Notes: generated by a model from the sequence alone, not told the origin. DNA of 56,530 nucleotides from Chitinophaga pinensis (GCA_945889315.1 CAMDBP010000009.1:1-56530), one strand, 5' to 3'; shown: positions 35,938 to 45,605, numbered from the stretch's first letter. Program-made: numbers and translations.

Positions 35938-36428
35938 ATTTTTATGATTGTAGTGAAGTAATTAAGATTTGTACCTGAAAGTCTTACCAGGTATTGAGCG
36001 CTAGGTAAAATGGGCATGTCTTCAAGGGTTAGTAGGTTATCGTTTACTGCAGCGGTTTTTTCAAAAACAGATCGTCCGTAGGAATCAAATATGGAAACCT
36101 GAACAGACGTCCATGAAAAATTAGAAAATCTAAAATTTAGCACCTCACGAAAAGGATTGGGATAGGTTGTGATCATAATTCCACCACTTAAGGGTGTTTT
36201 TAGCAGTTCTCGCCAATAGGTCTGTTGAAATCCTTGTTGAACAATTATATCACCTTGACAATTCCCTGAAACGGACTGTTGTCCTACAGTTTGTTTAATA
36301 ATAAATCCAGATGACGTGTTGGAAGACGCCCCTTGCGAACTGATCATTTGATGATGTAGCCGTTGAGCAAATACGCCGTTTGAAGCCAAAAAGGCCAAGC
36401 AAAATAGAAGTACGTAGTATTTTTTCAT
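35934..36428 (-). CDS. Short secreted protein with T9SS sorting domain
   Basis: The product has 164 residues with a signal peptide (about 1-21, ending VFAQ). The central part (HHQMISSQGASSN, IIKQTVGQQSVSGN, IIVQQGFQQ) is a small conserved module seen in many Bacteroidota secreted proteins. The last 80 residues (ITTYPNPFREVLNF to YLVRLSGTN) are a T9SS sorting domain. No catalytic motif is present. Its ATG precedes the chimeric gene, which it overlaps by 4 bases, so the two are likely co-translated. Confidence 0.78.
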   Translation of the reverse strand: MKKYYVLLFCLAFLASNGVFAQRLHHQMISSQGASSNTSSGFIIKQTVGQQSVSGNCQGDIIVQQGFQQTYWRELLKTPLSGGIMITTYPNPFREVLNFRFSNFSWTSVQVSIFDSYGRSVFEKTAAVNDNLLTLEDMPILPSAQYLVRLSGTNLNYFTTIIKI

Positions 36429-36469
36429 AGTTCTTTTAAGGGTGATTCATCAGTACTCTGTGTTTTTTT

Positions 36470-36694
36470 TTAAAATAGTGGCGCTAGCCGAGTAATATCT
36501 TGAGCAGGAATGACGCCGAAAAAGTGCTTCGTGGATAAACCGGGTGTAAGCGTATTCAGATGAGTGATTTCACTAAAAAAAAGATGAAGTAAGTTACCAG
36601 TACCCGATGGAACATAGATTTCTTTTATTTGATGTAAAGAAAATTTAAGATATTCTAGAAGAAAAAATAGAATAGAAGTTATACCCTTTTTCAT
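36470..36694 (-). CDS. Possible small protein, unassigned
   Basis: A 74-codon ORF starting at ATG 36694 encodes MKKGITSILFFLLEYLKFSL and more, with a hydrophobic N-terminus that could be a signal, then low-similarity sequence. It lies 41 bases upstream of the sorting-domain gene on the same strand. I do not recognise it, and it may be chance or decay. Confidence 0.25.
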   Translation of the reverse strand: MKKGITSILFFLLEYLKFSLHQIKEIYVPSGTGNLLHLFFSEITHLNTLTPGLSTKHFFGVIPAQDITRLAPLF

Positions 36695-36843
36695 AGCATT
36701 TAATCATAAAATTTAGATACAGAATTTCACTACACTAAATGATACACAGCATCATAAAGAGTAATAAAAACACTGTACCTAAAAATAGTAAATTTATTAG
36801 AGTTTTCATAGCCAAAAGAGCTTTACTAATAAATAAGCTATGC

Positions 36844-36902
36844 GAATATTGCATTAAAAACAGAAAAACAAACTATTATTTTAAAGAATATTGCACTAAA
36901 AA
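36844..36902. repeat. Near-identical 17-base direct repeat
   Basis: GAATATTGCATTAAAAA (36844-36860) recurs as GAATATTGCACTAAAAA (36886-36902), 16 of 17 matching, with 42 bases between starts. The second copy overlaps the spacer of the inverted repeat at 36866. Confidence 0.55.
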
Positions 36903-36913
36903 ATAGTTTGTTT
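36866..36913. repeat. 12-bp inverted repeat, 24-base spacer
   Basis: AAACAAACTATT (36866-36877) pairs perfectly with AATAGTTTGTTT (36902-36913). It could fold as a hairpin in RNA from either strand, or act as an operator-like site. Nothing else identifies it. Confidence 0.45.
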
Positions 36914-37125
36914 AATAGATTTATAAATAATGTATAAATAGTTAAACAAAGTGGCGTAAGACAGGCTAAAAACTAAAAGGTAAATCATCTTTTAAAGCTA
37001 TTTTAGATGACGATGGAGAATAATATCAAACTAAAATTAGAGTATCATATGCAGATAAAACATATTTTTTCTTCAAAATGAATTTGTGAGTATTGTGCCC
37101 TAAATAAAATTTAGGCTTTAATGAA

Positions 37126-38775
37126 TTACCCTTTGAGCAATTCTTTGCTTTGCTCCACCGCATGCGCTGTAAGTGTATCGCCACTTATCATTTTGGCAAT
37201 TTCGTTTATGCGTTCTTCACCTTTCAAGATTCGGACCTGCGTTTCAACACTAGAATCCTTTTCTGACTTATATACAAATAGATGATTTTGGCCTAAAGAA
37301 GCTATTTGAGGTAAATGCGTAATCACAATTACCTGTTGACTGCTGGACATTTGTTGCATCATTCCTCCCACTTTTCGGGCAATCTCACCACTTACACCTG
37401 TATCTATTTCATCATAAATACTACTTGGCATTTTTACGAAATCGGCTAAAATACTCTTCAAACTTAGGTTAATACGGGCTAACTCGCCCCCTGAGGCGGC
37501 TTTCTTTAAATCTGTGAACGAATTTCCTTTATCCGAGCTTAGCTTTATGGTTAAGTCATCACATCCAAAAGCATTCAATTCATGGCTCTTTGCTAAATCG
37601 AAGTGAATACGCGAGTGCTGCATTCCCAGTTGCGCAAGTAAGTCGTCTATACGCTGCTCAATTTGCGTTGCATTCTTTTTTCGTTTTTTACTTAATTGCA
37701 GGGCTTTAGTAAATAGTAGTGCTTCTTGTTTTGTTATGCTTTGCTCTAGTATGGCTATTTCTCCGGTCAGGCTTTCGGTAACGTTTAGTTTGCGTTCAAG
37801 TTCATTGCGCAGCGATATTAATTCAGGTATATCTGTGGCTCTATGTTTATTTTTTAAGTTGAATATCAAGCCTAATTTTTCGTTAACTTCTGTCAATCGC
37901 TCTGGATTCACCTCAATTCGCTCTGCATTCTTAGCTATTTCATGTGCTATATCTTGCATTTCAATTAACACACCATTTACACGATTATTTAATTCTTCGG
38001 TTACGGATATTTTTTGGGATTTAAGAATACTTTGTAACTCGTAAAGTAGAGAAGTTATCGCTATTTCAGAACCACTCACTAATTGATCAGCATCATTAAA
38101 CGTTCGGATTAAATCTTCTGCATTTTCCAAAAGGTCTTGTTCTACAGCAAGCTCAGCTTCGTCTATAAATTCTAACTTAACGGCAGCCAACTCATCAAAC
38201 AGAAATTGATTAAAGTCACTTTCTTTGGCTAATTCGGATTCTTGTTGGCGATACTTTTCGAGCGTAGTGTTATCTTTTTTCAAAGTTTTTAAGTCGTTTG
38301 CATAGGCTTTTTGGTCCTCTAATAATCCTGTGAGGATATCTAAACTGTAATACTGAAAATCGGTTTTAAATAACTGAAGATTATCATGTTGAGAATGAAT
38401 TTCAATCAGATTCGCTCCTAATTCTTCAAGTGATTTCAGATTAACGGGAGTGTCATTTATAAAGGAGCGACTTTTACCGCTACTAGTAATTTCTCGTCTT
38501 AAGATAGTTAGCTCTTCATAGTCTAGATCATGCGTATTAAAAATATGTTGAAGTTCATACCCTCTGACATCAAACGTAGCTTCTATTATACACTTATCTT
38601 CTTTATTTCGAAGGGAAGAAATATCTGCACGTTTGCCAAGAGCTAAACCCAAAGCACCTATTAAAATAGACTTACCTGCACCCGTTTCACCCGTTATAAT
38701 GTTCATCCCTTTATCAAAATGCATATCTACATCTGAGATCAGGGCATAATTTTTTACTTTTAGACTTATGAGCAT
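37126..38775 (-). CDS. recN: DNA repair ATPase RecN
   Basis: The product has 549 residues. RecN is an SMC-like protein that tethers DNA ends in double-strand-break repair. Walker A is TGETGAGKSILIGALGLALG near residue 28. A coiled-coil middle follows (about 150-370), then the ABC signature AASGGELARINLSLKS near 430 and Walker B YDEIDTGVSG near 457. I start at ATG 38775 (MLISLKVKNYA, the family beginning); a longer in-frame start at 38811 would add 12 residues. A perfect -7 box lies 9 bases upstream, which fits the shorter form. It is divergent from surE. Confidence 0.95.
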   Translation of the reverse strand: MLISLKVKNYALISDVDMHFDKGMNIITGETGAGKSILIGALGLALGKRADISSLRNKEDKCIIEATFDVRGYELQHIFNTHDLDYEELTILRREITSSGKSRSFINDTPVNLKSLEELGANLIEIHSQHDNLQLFKTDFQYYSLDILTGLLEDQKAYANDLKTLKKDNTTLEKYRQQESELAKESDFNQFLFDELAAVKLEFIDEAELAVEQDLLENAEDLIRTFNDADQLVSGSEIAITSLLYELQSILKSQKISVTEELNNRVNGVLIEMQDIAHEIAKNAERIEVNPERLTEVNEKLGLIFNLKNKHRATDIPELISLRNELERKLNVTESLTGEIAILEQSITKQEALLFTKALQLSKKRKKNATQIEQRIDDLLAQLGMQHSRIHFDLAKSHELNAFGCDDLTIKLSSDKGNSFTDLKKAASGGELARINLSLKSILADFVKMPSSIYDEIDTGVSGEIARKVGGMMQQMSSSQQVIVITHLPQIASLGQNHLFVYKSEKDSSVETQVRILKGEERINEIAKMISGDTLTAHAVEQSKELLKG

Positions 38776-38784
38776 ATTACGTAG

Positions 38785-38792
38785 CAAATGTA
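38785..38792 (-). promoter_or_regulatory. -7 promoter box of recN
   Basis: The minus strand reads TACATTTG, an exact TAnnTTTG match, ending 9 bases before ATG 38775. A TTTG about 16 bases further upstream could be its -33 element. It supports the shorter RecN start. Confidence 0.6.
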
Positions 38793-38977
38793 AATTAATA
38801 TTATCAAACAAACGGATAAAAATATTATCATTTAACGACTTTTATCTACCCAAACGAGTCGCTGTAAAGAATGATGCTTTTGAAGTGTTTAATACGGTAA
38901 TTGCAAGAAATGTCTAATATAACAAACACAGTTAGCAAGGTGAGCGTTGTCTGCACTTCATTAACTAACCGTTACCC

Positions 38978-38985
38978 TAAATTTG
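38978..38985 (+). promoter_or_regulatory. -7 promoter box of surE
   Basis: TAAATTTG is an exact TAnnTTTG match, ending 9 bases before ATG 38995. It overlaps the alternative TTG start at 38983, which argues for the ATG. Confidence 0.6.
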
Positions 38986-38994
38986 CACCTCAAC

Positions 38995-39768
38995 ATGAGC
39001 GATACAAGACCTTTAATATTAATAAGTAATGACGATGGAATCACCGCGCCTGGAATACTAGCGACCGTTGAAGTTATGAAAACATTTGGTACTGTAGTGG
39101 TAGTTGCGCCTGACAGCCCTCAAAGTGCTATGGGACATGCCATCACCATAAACAAACCACTTCGATTGGTAAGGAATCATCAATTCGGTCCAGAAGTTGA
39201 AAGCTACCATTGTAGTGGGACTCCTGCAGATTGCGTGAAGTTAGCAATAGATAAAGTACTGCATCGCAAACCTGATTTATTGGTTAGTGGAATAAACCAT
39301 GGTTCTAATTCCTCCATAAACGTAATATACAGTGGTACAATGAGTGCAGCCATGGAAGGTGCCATAAGCGGCGTAACTTCTGTAGGATTTTCATTACTCG
39401 ATTTTAGTTGGGATGCCGATTTTGCAGCATCCAAAGTGTTTATGCAAAAAATAATCGCTTCTGTTCTAAAAAACGGTTTGGGTGAGGGTGTATTACTAAG
39501 TGTAAACATACCAAATGTGCCAGAAAGCGAGATAAAAGGTGTGAAAATATGCCGACAAGCCCTTGCAAAGTGGGTCGAAGAATTTGATCACCGAAAAGAC
39601 CCTCACGGTCGTGATTACTATTGGCTTACTGGGAAATTTAGTAATATGGATAAGGGAGAAGACACTGATGAATGGGCACTTGCCCATAACTATGTTTCTT
39701 TAGTACCCGTTCATTTTGACCTAACGGCACATCATGCGATACAAAATCTTAACACATGGGATATATAG
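38995..39768 (+). CDS. surE: 5'-/3'-nucleotidase SurE
   Basis: The product has 257 residues. SurE is a metal-dependent phosphatase that removes phosphate from nucleoside monophosphates in the cytosol. The metal site is ISNDDGI near residue 10 (Asn12, Asp13, Asp14). The substrate site APDSPQSAMGHAIT follows near 38, then YHCSGTPADCVKLA near 71 and VSGINHGSNSS near 95. I start at ATG 38995; the in-frame TTG at 38983 lies within the -7 box. The small membrane protein gene follows by 19 bases, then lpxB. Confidence 0.94.
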   Translation: MSDTRPLILISNDDGITAPGILATVEVMKTFGTVVVVAPDSPQSAMGHAITINKPLRLVRNHQFGPEVESYHCSGTPADCVKLAIDKVLHRKPDLLVSGINHGSNSSINVIYSGTMSAAMEGAISGVTSVGFSLLDFSWDADFAASKVFMQKIIASVLKNGLGEGVLLSVNIPNVPESEIKGVKICRQALAKWVEEFDHRKDPHGRDYYWLTGKFSNMDKGEDTDEWALAHNYVSLVPVHFDLTAHHAIQNLNTWDI

Positions 39769-39787
39769 AGTACCCCTTGAATAACCG

Positions 39788-40078
39788 ATGAAAGAAATAG
39801 TTAATACGCGAATTTTAGGCTTTATAATAGGCATAGTTACCCCTCTTGTTATACTATACGGGGTCAATATTTATAATTTTCCCAATCTTACATTTAGCAC
39901 TTTTTTAAATACAGGATTTCAAACCGCTTTACTAAGTCCTTATCTAAAGATTGGCGCATTATTTAATCTAGCTCCATTTTTTTTGTTTATCAATATGGAT
40001 AAACTTAAAACGAGTCAAGGAATTGTTTTTGCAACCATCTTCATTGGTTGTTTCATTGTTTATTTCACCTTAATGTAA
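39788..40078 (+). CDS. Small three-helix membrane protein
   Basis: The product has 96 residues and three hydrophobic segments (about 8-27, 49-68 and 76-95). No family is recognised, although a short membrane protein between surE and lpxB is common in Bacteroidota. The stop lies 2 bases before the lpxB ATG, so the genes are likely co-translated. A role in lipid A synthesis or transport is only guessed from the neighbourhood. Confidence 0.65.
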   Translation: MKEIVNTRILGFIIGIVTPLVILYGVNIYNFPNLTFSTFLNTGFQTALLSPYLKIGALFNLAPFFLFINMDKLKTSQGIVFATIFIGCFIVYFTLM

Positions 40079-40080
40079 TT

Positions 40081-41169
40081 ATGAAATACTACTTTATATC
40101 AGGAGAAACATCCGGTGACAATCATGCTAGCCGCGTTATGGTTGAGCTCAAAAAGCTAGATAAGCAAGCGATTTTTAGGGGCATGGGAGGAGATATGAGT
40201 CATGCCGCTGGGCAAGAATTGGTTTTACACCAAAAAGAGATGGCGATTATGGGTTTCTCAGAGGTTTTAGGTAGTCTTTTAAAAATCCTTATAAATATTC
40301 GAAAAATTAAGAAAGATATTTTAACCTGGAAACCGGATATACTTATCTTGGTAGATTACCCTGGTTTTAATTTTAAAATAGCTAAGTACGCATACAAGCA
40401 TAATATTCCTGTTCATTACTATATATCACCTAAGGTATGGGCATGGAAAGAAGGTAGAGTAGAACTCATCAGGAAATATGTAAGTGAGCTGTATTGCATA
40501 TTACCGTTTGAAACAGACTATTTTGCCAAGAAAGGAATAAAAGCTACATATGTAGGCAATCCAAGTAAAGAAACGGTTGATGAATTTTTATCAACCAATA
40601 CCTTAACCAATGGAACGAACAAGATTGCATTATTGCCCGGCAGCCGAAAACAGGAAATAAACACCTCCTTACCGATAATGCTGGAAGCCATGAAACAATT
40701 TCCAAAGTACGAAGCGATTGTGGCGCAAGCCCCTGGATTTGATGAAGCATTTTATCATGCAATTGACCCTACCCTCAAACTCATACCAAATGACATGTAT
40801 GTATTGCTTGCGCAATGTGATGCTGCTATCGTTACTAGTGGCACTGCTACACTTGAAACCGCTTTACTTAATATACCTCAAATCGTATGCTACAAAACGA
40901 CCAAACTAAGCTACGCTGTTGCTAAATCTGTTGTAATGTTAAATTACATATCATTGGTTAATCTGATTCTTGAAGCGCCTTGTGTTAAAGAATTAATCCA
41001 AGATGATTTTGAAGCAGAAAAGCTTGGTTACGAACTCAATCTGCTGTTAAAGTCAAAGGAAAAGAGAGCTAAAATGGAAGCATACTATGAGGAATTACAT
41101 GAACTTATCGGATTAAGTTACCCTTCTGTAAATGTAGCAAATAAGGTATGGCAGAGCCTTTCTAATTAA
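40081..41169 (+). CDS. lpxB: Lipid-A-disaccharide synthase
   Basis: The product has 362 residues. LpxB joins two acylated glucosamine units to make the lipid A disaccharide. It shows SGETSGDNHASRVM near residue 7, RGMGGDMSHAAG near 33, the catalytic-site region IMGFSEVLG near 57, and LLPGSRKQEI near 183. TSGTATLETALLNIPQIVCYK near 258 binds the nucleotide donor. I start at ATG 40081. An in-frame upstream ATG at 40048 would overlap the membrane protein gene and does not fit the family N-terminus. Confidence 0.95.
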   Translation: MKYYFISGETSGDNHASRVMVELKKLDKQAIFRGMGGDMSHAAGQELVLHQKEMAIMGFSEVLGSLLKILINIRKIKKDILTWKPDILILVDYPGFNFKIAKYAYKHNIPVHYYISPKVWAWKEGRVELIRKYVSELYCILPFETDYFAKKGIKATYVGNPSKETVDEFLSTNTLTNGTNKIALLPGSRKQEINTSLPIMLEAMKQFPKYEAIVAQAPGFDEAFYHAIDPTLKLIPNDMYVLLAQCDAAIVTSGTATLETALLNIPQIVCYKTTKLSYAVAKSVVMLNYISLVNLILEAPCVKELIQDDFEAEKLGYELNLLLKSKEKRAKMEAYYEELHELIGLSYPSVNVANKVWQSLSN

Positions 41170-41230
41170 ACCAGCATTTAACGCACATTTCTAAGTTCAC
41201 CCTAAGATGGGCTATTATATGAATAGGCAA

Positions 41231-41264
41231 AAAAAAATCCTCTCACAATGTGAGAGGATTTTTT
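41231..41264. terminator. Bidirectional intrinsic terminator between lpxB and rplT
   Basis: A long stem (41232-41245 with 41251-41264) encloses the loop CAATG. The core is CCTCTCA/TGAGAGG, flanked by A7 on one side and T6 on the other. It sits in the gap between convergent genes, so it can end both transcripts. Confidence 0.85.
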
Positions 41265-41290
41265 AAATTATAATTTTTAGCTTTTTAAAT

Positions 41291-41638
41291 TTATTTTTTC
41301 ACTTGTTTTACAACAGCTGCAAATGCTTCAGGGTGATTCATTGCTAAGTCAGCAAGAACTTTTCTATTAAGTTCTATACCTGCAGCGTGAATTGCTCCCA
41401 TAAACTGTGAATAGCTCATTCCGTGTAATCTAGCACCTGCATTAATACGGGTAATCCAAAGACGACGGAAGTTACGCTTGTTATTTTTTCTATCTCTGTA
41501 TGCATATTGCCACGCTTTTTCAACGGCGTTTTTAGCTACTGTCCATACATTTTTTCTTCTACCAAAGTATCCTTTGGCATGTTTCATCATTTTTTTGCGT
41601 CTTCTCCTAGAGGCGACGGCGTTTACTGATCTTGGCAT
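41291..41638 (-). CDS. rplT: 50S ribosomal protein L20
   Basis: The product has 115 residues, very basic. It has the signature [18 protein letters not shown], then [31 protein letters not shown] and the conserved C-terminal [13 protein letters not shown]20 binds 23S rRNA early in assembly and represses its own operon in many bacteria. It lies 99 bases downstream of rpmI and ends before the terminator at 41231. Confidence 0.97.
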   Translation of the reverse strand: MPRSVNAVASRRRRKKMMKHAKGYFGRRKNVWTVAKNAVEKAWQYAYRDRKNNKRNFRRLWITRINAGARLHGMSYSQFMGAIHAAGIELNRKVLADLAMNHPEAFAAVVKQVKK

Positions 41639-41718
41639 TTTTCTTTTTTTCTTTTTAAACTAGGCGGACTAACACGTTTATGTTTTTCACTTTGATTAGG
41701 CCTGAATAATGGTACAAT

Positions 41719-41735
41719 GTTCTATCCTGTAGAAC
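41719..41735 (-). other. Hairpin between rpmI and rplT
   Basis: GTTCTA (41719-41724) pairs with TAGAAC (41730-41735) around a 5-base loop. It lies just 3' of rpmI, 80 bases before rplT. It may be a processing or autoregulation site, but this is not shown. Confidence 0.35.
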
Positions 41736-41737
41736 GT

Positions 41738-41938
41738 TTACTTTCCAATTCTTAATAAGAATTTAACGTTGCTTAAATCCGCTTGGTGGACTAAACCGCT
41801 GTGTCTAAGAGCAAGTTTTCTTTTCTTAGACTTCTTAGTTAAGATGTGACGCTTAAAAGCGTGCTTTCTTTTGATTTTACCTGTTCCCGTGATTCTGAAT
41901 CTCTTCTTTGCACTGGAGTTGGTTTTCATTTTTGGCAT
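41738..41938 (-). CDS. rpmI: 50S ribosomal protein L35
   Basis: The product has 66 residues, basic, with the family's [14 protein letters not shown] start and the middle [16 protein letters not shown]. It lies 20 bases after infC and before rplT, the standard infC-rpmI-rplT order. No further function is implied. Confidence 0.96.
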   Translation of the reverse strand: MPKMKTNSSAKKRFRITGTGKIKRKHAFKRHILTKKSKKRKLALRHSGLVHQADLSNVKFLLRIGK

Positions 41939-41958
41939 CTGTTTCTCTCTTTTTAAAT

Positions 41959-42492
41959 TTATTTTGGTGCTAAAACTATAATCATTTTTTTGCCCTCCAT
42001 CTTAGGCAATTGCTCAAGCTTGGCTACTTCATTTAGCTTTTCAGCAAACTGAAGTAGTAGTAACTCTCCGCGTTCTTTATATATAATGGTTCTACCTCTA
42101 AAAAATACATAAGCTCTCACTTTGTGTCCTTCTTCGATAAATTTCTCAGCATGTTTCAGCTTAAAATTAACGTCATGTTCGTCCGTGTTAGGGCCGAAAC
42201 GTATTTCTTTAATATCTGTTTTGACTGCTGTTGATTTAAGCTCTTTTGCCTTCTTCTTTTGGTCATACAGGTATTTTCGGTAATCTGTTATTTTACAAAC
42301 AGGAGGTTCCGCTTTGGGCGATACCTCAACTAAATCAAGCTCTAGCTCTTCCGCTATTTTCAACGCTTCATCTAAAGGGTATACACCTTGTTCCACATTG
42401 TCACCAACCAGACGAACTGGATCGGCAATGATGTACTCATTAATTCTGTGGGGATCTTTAACTCTACCCCTAAATGGTTTTTTCTTCTTCAA
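41959..42492 (-). CDS. infC: Translation initiation factor IF-3
   Basis: The product has 177 residues. IF-3 binds the 30S subunit and checks start codon choice. The N-terminal domain runs from [16 protein letters not shown] to [16 protein letters not shown], and the C-terminal domain from [18 protein letters not shown] to KMIIVLAPK. The start is a TTG at 42492, 7 bases after the thrS stop codon; the frame has no ATG before it. A rare start here resembles the AUU of other infC genes, which gives feedback control, but whether TTG works the same way is unknown. Confidence 0.95.
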   Translation of the reverse strand: MKKKKPFRGRVKDPHRINEYIIADPVRLVGDNVEQGVYPLDEALKIAEELELDLVEVSPKAEPPVCKITDYRKYLYDQKKKAKELKSTAVKTDIKEIRFGPNTDEHDVNFKLKHAEKFIEEGHKVRAYVFFRGRTIIYKERGELLLLQFAEKLNEVAKLEQLPKMEGKKMIIVLAPK

Positions 42493-42499
42493 ATACTGT

Positions 42500-44431
42500 T
42501 TATTGTTCTGTTAACAATGTATTAAAATAAGTCACAAAATCGTGCAACTTAAACTTGCCTACGTCTCCATCGCCTTGAATTCTAACCGAAACCTCTTCAT
42601 TATCAGACTCTTCCTCTCCTACTATTATCATAACAGGAATTTTGGTAGCCCAAGCATCGCGGATTTTTCGGCCAATTTTCTCGGCTCTTTCATCAACAAG
42701 GCCGCGAATATCGTTTTTTCTTAGATATTTTAAAACTTTATCTGCGTAATCGTGATACTTCTCAGAAATAGGTAAAATAGCTACTTGCTCAGGACTTAAC
42801 CATAACGGGAAATTACCTGCGGTGTGCTCAATCAAGATACCTATAAATCTCTCCATGCTACCAAACGGTGCGCGGTGAATCATTACTGGTCTATGTTTTT
42901 CATTATCAGGTCCTATATAATCAAGGTCAAATCGTTCGGGCAAGTTATAATCCACTTGTATCGTACCTAATTGCCAGCTTCTGCCCAATGCATCTTTTAC
43001 CATAAAATCTAGCTTAGGACCATAAAATGCCGCTTCACCATATTCAGTTACAGTTACCAAATCGCGTTCTGCCGTAGCTTCTATAATTGCTGCTTCTGCT
43101 TTCGCCCAGTTTTCGTCACTTCCGATGTATTTCTCTTTGTTATTGGGATCTCTGAGTGATATTTGTGCTGTAAATTTTTCGAAACCTAGTTTTTTAAACA
43201 CCAACATTACAAGGTCTATAACGTCTACAAACTCTGCTTTTAATTGGTCTGGTGTACAGAAAATATGGGCATCATCTTGGGTAAATCCTCGCACACGGGT
43301 AAGGCCATTTAATTCACCACTTTGTTCGTAGCGATAAACCGTTCCAAACTCTGCTACACGATAAGGTAACTCTCTATAGCTCTTAGGTTTAAACTTAAAA
43401 ATCTCGCAATGGTGCGGGCAATTCATAGGTTTAAGTAAAAACTCTTCGTCTTCGTTTGGCGTGCGAATAGGTTGAAAAGAATCTTGGCCGTATTTCTCAT
43501 AATGACCAGAGGTAACGTATAATTCTTTTTTACCAATATGCGGAGTAACTACTTGGTGATAGCCGCGCTCAATTTGTGCTTGGCGCATAAAATTCTCTAA
43601 TCGATCACGCAATGCGGCACCTTTGGGCAACCACATGGGTAAGCCTGCTCCTACTTTCTCACTGAACATGAAGAGTTCCATCTCTTTACCCAGTTTTCTG
43701 TGATCTCTGCGTTTGGCTTCTTCCAGCAATTCTAAATGCTCGGTAAGCATTCCCGCTTTGGGAAACGAAACACCATAAATACGTGTCAGCGATTTATTCT
43801 TTTCATCTCCTCTCCAATATGCTGCAGCTACGTTTAGTAGTTTCACCGCTTTAATAGATGAGGTATCTGGGATATGCGGCCCACGACATAAGTCTGTGAA
43901 ATTTCCTTGTTTGTAAAAGGTAATTTGACCATCTTCCAAACCCGAAATTAAGTCTAATTTATATTCATCACCTTTTTCGGTAAAATAAGCAATAGCATCC
44001 GCTTTAGACACTTCTGATCGCTCAAAAGCACTAGCGGTCTTTGCCAATTCCATCATTTTCTTTTCTACTTTTTCAAATTCCGAAGAAGAGAAACTGTGCT
44101 CACCGAAATCTACGTCGTAATAAAAACCAGCATCAATGGCGGGCCCAATACCCAATTTAACTCCTGGATAAAGAGCTTCTAATGCTTCTGCGAGCAAGTG
44201 CGAACTGCTGTGCCAAAATGTTTTTTTGCCATCTACGTCTTCAAACTTAAGTAAGCTAAGCGTGGCATCTTCGTGTATCGAACGTGTAATGTCCCATATC
44301 TCATCATTTACTTTTGCACTTATAATTACGCGTGCAAGTCCTTCCGAAATGCTTTTTGCAACGTCTAACGCCGAGCTTCCTTTTGCTACTTCACGTACGG
44401 AACCATCAGGCAATGTTATATTTATATTCAA
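42500..44431 (-). CDS. thrS: Threonine--tRNA ligase
   Basis: The product has 643 residues. It charges tRNA-Thr and edits mischarged serine. Domains run TGS (about 1-62, [19 protein letters not shown]), the editing domain with [10 protein letters not shown] near 73, and the class II catalytic core: [14 protein letters not shown] near 334 supplies the zinc Cys, and motif 3 is [17 protein letters not shown]. The anticodon-binding domain is C-terminal. The start is TTG at 44431. It is encoded between the TPR lipoprotein gene (27-base gap) and infC. Confidence 0.97.
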   Translation of the reverse strand: MNINITLPDGSVREVAKGSSALDVAKSISEGLARVIISAKVNDEIWDITRSIHEDATLSLLKFEDVDGKKTFWHSSSHLLAEALEALYPGVKLGIGPAIDAGFYYDVDFGEHSFSSSEFEKVEKKMMELAKTASAFERSEVSKADAIAYFTEKGDEYKLDLISGLEDGQITFYKQGNFTDLCRGPHIPDTSSIKAVKLLNVAAAYWRGDEKNKSLTRIYGVSFPKAGMLTEHLELLEEAKRRDHRKLGKEMELFMFSEKVGAGLPMWLPKGAALRDRLENFMRQAQIERGYHQVVTPHIGKKELYVTSGHYEKYGQDSFQPIRTPNEDEEFLLKPMNCPHHCEIFKFKPKSYRELPYRVAEFGTVYRYEQSGELNGLTRVRGFTQDDAHIFCTPDQLKAEFVDVIDLVMLVFKKLGFEKFTAQISLRDPNNKEKYIGSDENWAKAEAAIIEATAERDLVTVTEYGEAAFYGPKLDFMVKDALGRSWQLGTIQVDYNLPERFDLDYIGPDNEKHRPVMIHRAPFGSMERFIGILIEHTAGNFPLWLSPEQVAILPISEKYHDYADKVLKYLRKNDIRGLVDERAEKIGRKIRDAWATKIPVMIIVGEEESDNEEVSVRIQGDGDVGKFKLHDFVTYFNTLLTEQ

Positions 44432-44458
44432 AATAGTGTTATCCTAGGATGTTTTGTA

Positions 44459-45484
44459 TTACTTCATTTGGCCTAATCGGGTAAGCCCCTCTTTAGCGAG
44501 TGCAAAATTAGGGTCTATTTGCAAACAACGCTTATAATTTTGCACGGCAAGTTCATTCTTTTTTTGTAATTCAAGACATTGCCCAATTCTGTTATACCCT
44601 TTGGCAAAATCTTCTTTGAGCTTTACGCAGATCTCAAAATGATTAAGTGCTTCGTTATATTTTTCTTCTTCGGCCAAAATATTGCCAGCGTTATAATAGG
44701 CATAATAGTGTGTCGCATTCAAATCGATAGTACGTTGATAATCGTCCATTGCCTTACCTGCTTGACCTCGCTTTTGATATTCTAATCCTCGAGCATAATG
44801 CGCCTCATCGCTGCTTGGATCTACAGTAATGGCGTTATCGAGGAATTGCATTCCCTTTTCGCCATTGCCCATCGCCAAATACAGTTGTGCTAGTTGCATG
44901 GAGCTATTATAATCGGAGCCTAACAAGAGTATAGTCTGTTTAAAATTTTGGATGGCAGTGGCGGTATCCCCTTGTTCTTTGTTGAGCATTGCCGTAAAAA
45001 AAGTACCTTGAGCATGCTGTGGATTAACAGCTAGTAGTTTACCAAATTTAATTTTTGATTTATCAAATTGCCTTACGAAATAAAGAAATTGTGCATGCTT
45101 AAAAATCGCTTCTTGATCCTTAGGATTTACTTCTTCTGCTTTTACGTATTGCTCCAGTGCTAATGTGGTTTTATCTGCCGCAAAAAGAACATCTCCTAAT
45201 TTGTAGTAATGGGATACTACTTCAGGTTGTAGTTCTATGGCTTTTTGGTAATCGTTAATCGCCAATTCATATTTTTTTTCATTCACGAGTACTTCTGCGC
45301 GAAACACATAATACTCTGCATTATCAGGTGTTTGGTCTATTTTTTTACTCCATTCTCGTGCTTCTAGACTAAGCGTGGTATCGTTTGCTAAGCTTACCGA
45401 TTTAGTACTAAAAATATTGCAGCTTGTAAAAAGCATAGACTCTGCAACTAGTCCTACTAGTACTATAAAAAGTATTTTTTTCAA
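44459..45484 (-). CDS. TPR-repeat lipoprotein
   Basis: The product has 341 residues. The TTG at 45484 yields a signal peptide with lipobox FTSC (Cys22), directly behind a perfect -7 box; a longer frame from ATG 45529 would put 15 polar residues before the signal, so I reject it. The body is tandem TPR units (about 50-340), for example YELAINDYQKAIELQP, YVKAEEVNPKDQEAIF and YQRTIDLNATHYYAYY. TPRs bind partner proteins. It is presumably an outer-membrane lipoprotein, co-transcribed with thrS across a 27-base gap. Confidence 0.8.
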   Translation of the reverse strand: MKKILFIVLVGLVAESMLFTSCNIFSTKSVSLANDTTLSLEAREWSKKIDQTPDNAEYYVFRAEVLVNEKKYELAINDYQKAIELQPEVVSHYYKLGDVLFAADKTTLALEQYVKAEEVNPKDQEAIFKHAQFLYFVRQFDKSKIKFGKLLAVNPQHAQGTFFTAMLNKEQGDTATAIQNFKQTILLLGSDYNSSMQLAQLYLAMGNGEKGMQFLDNAITVDPSSDEAHYARGLEYQKRGQAGKAMDDYQRTIDLNATHYYAYYNAGNILAEEEKYNEALNHFEICVKLKEDFAKGYNRIGQCLELQKKNELAVQNYKRCLQIDPNFALAKEGLTRLGQMK

Positions 45485-45491
45485 GGTGTGG

Positions 45492-45499
45492 CAAATGTA
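45492..45499 (-). promoter_or_regulatory. -7 promoter box of TPR-thrS-infC operon
   Basis: The minus strand reads TACATTTG, a perfect TAnnTTTG match, ending 7 bases before TTG 45484. It probably drives the TPR-thrS-infC-rpmI-rplT run and supports the TTG start. Confidence 0.6.
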
Positions 45500-45605
45500 C
45501 AAAATAGAACGGTTTTTATAAATAGCCATTTGACGACCAGTTGGCTATATTTATGCTAAATTACATTATGATGGTTATCATATATACGATATCTGCCCAT
45601 AATCC

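Larger units (their letters stand above)
36695..37125. other. AT-rich intergenic region with repeats
   Basis: About 430 bases between the small ORF and recN carry no credible gene. The stretch is strongly AT-rich and holds a direct repeat pair and a 12-bp inverted repeat (listed separately). A 7-bp stem (CCTAAAT/ATTTAGG) at 37099-37115 lies just past the recN stop and lacks a T-run. Confidence 0.6.

Noticed and set aside
37099-37115. Stem CCTAAAT/ATTTAGG as the recN terminator
   Set aside because: The stem is only 7 bp of mostly AT pairs and no T-run follows on the minus strand.
36695-37125. Possible insertion-sequence remnant in the AT-rich gap
   Set aside because: No transposase-like frame or terminal inverted-repeat pair with target duplication was visible; only short repeats were found.
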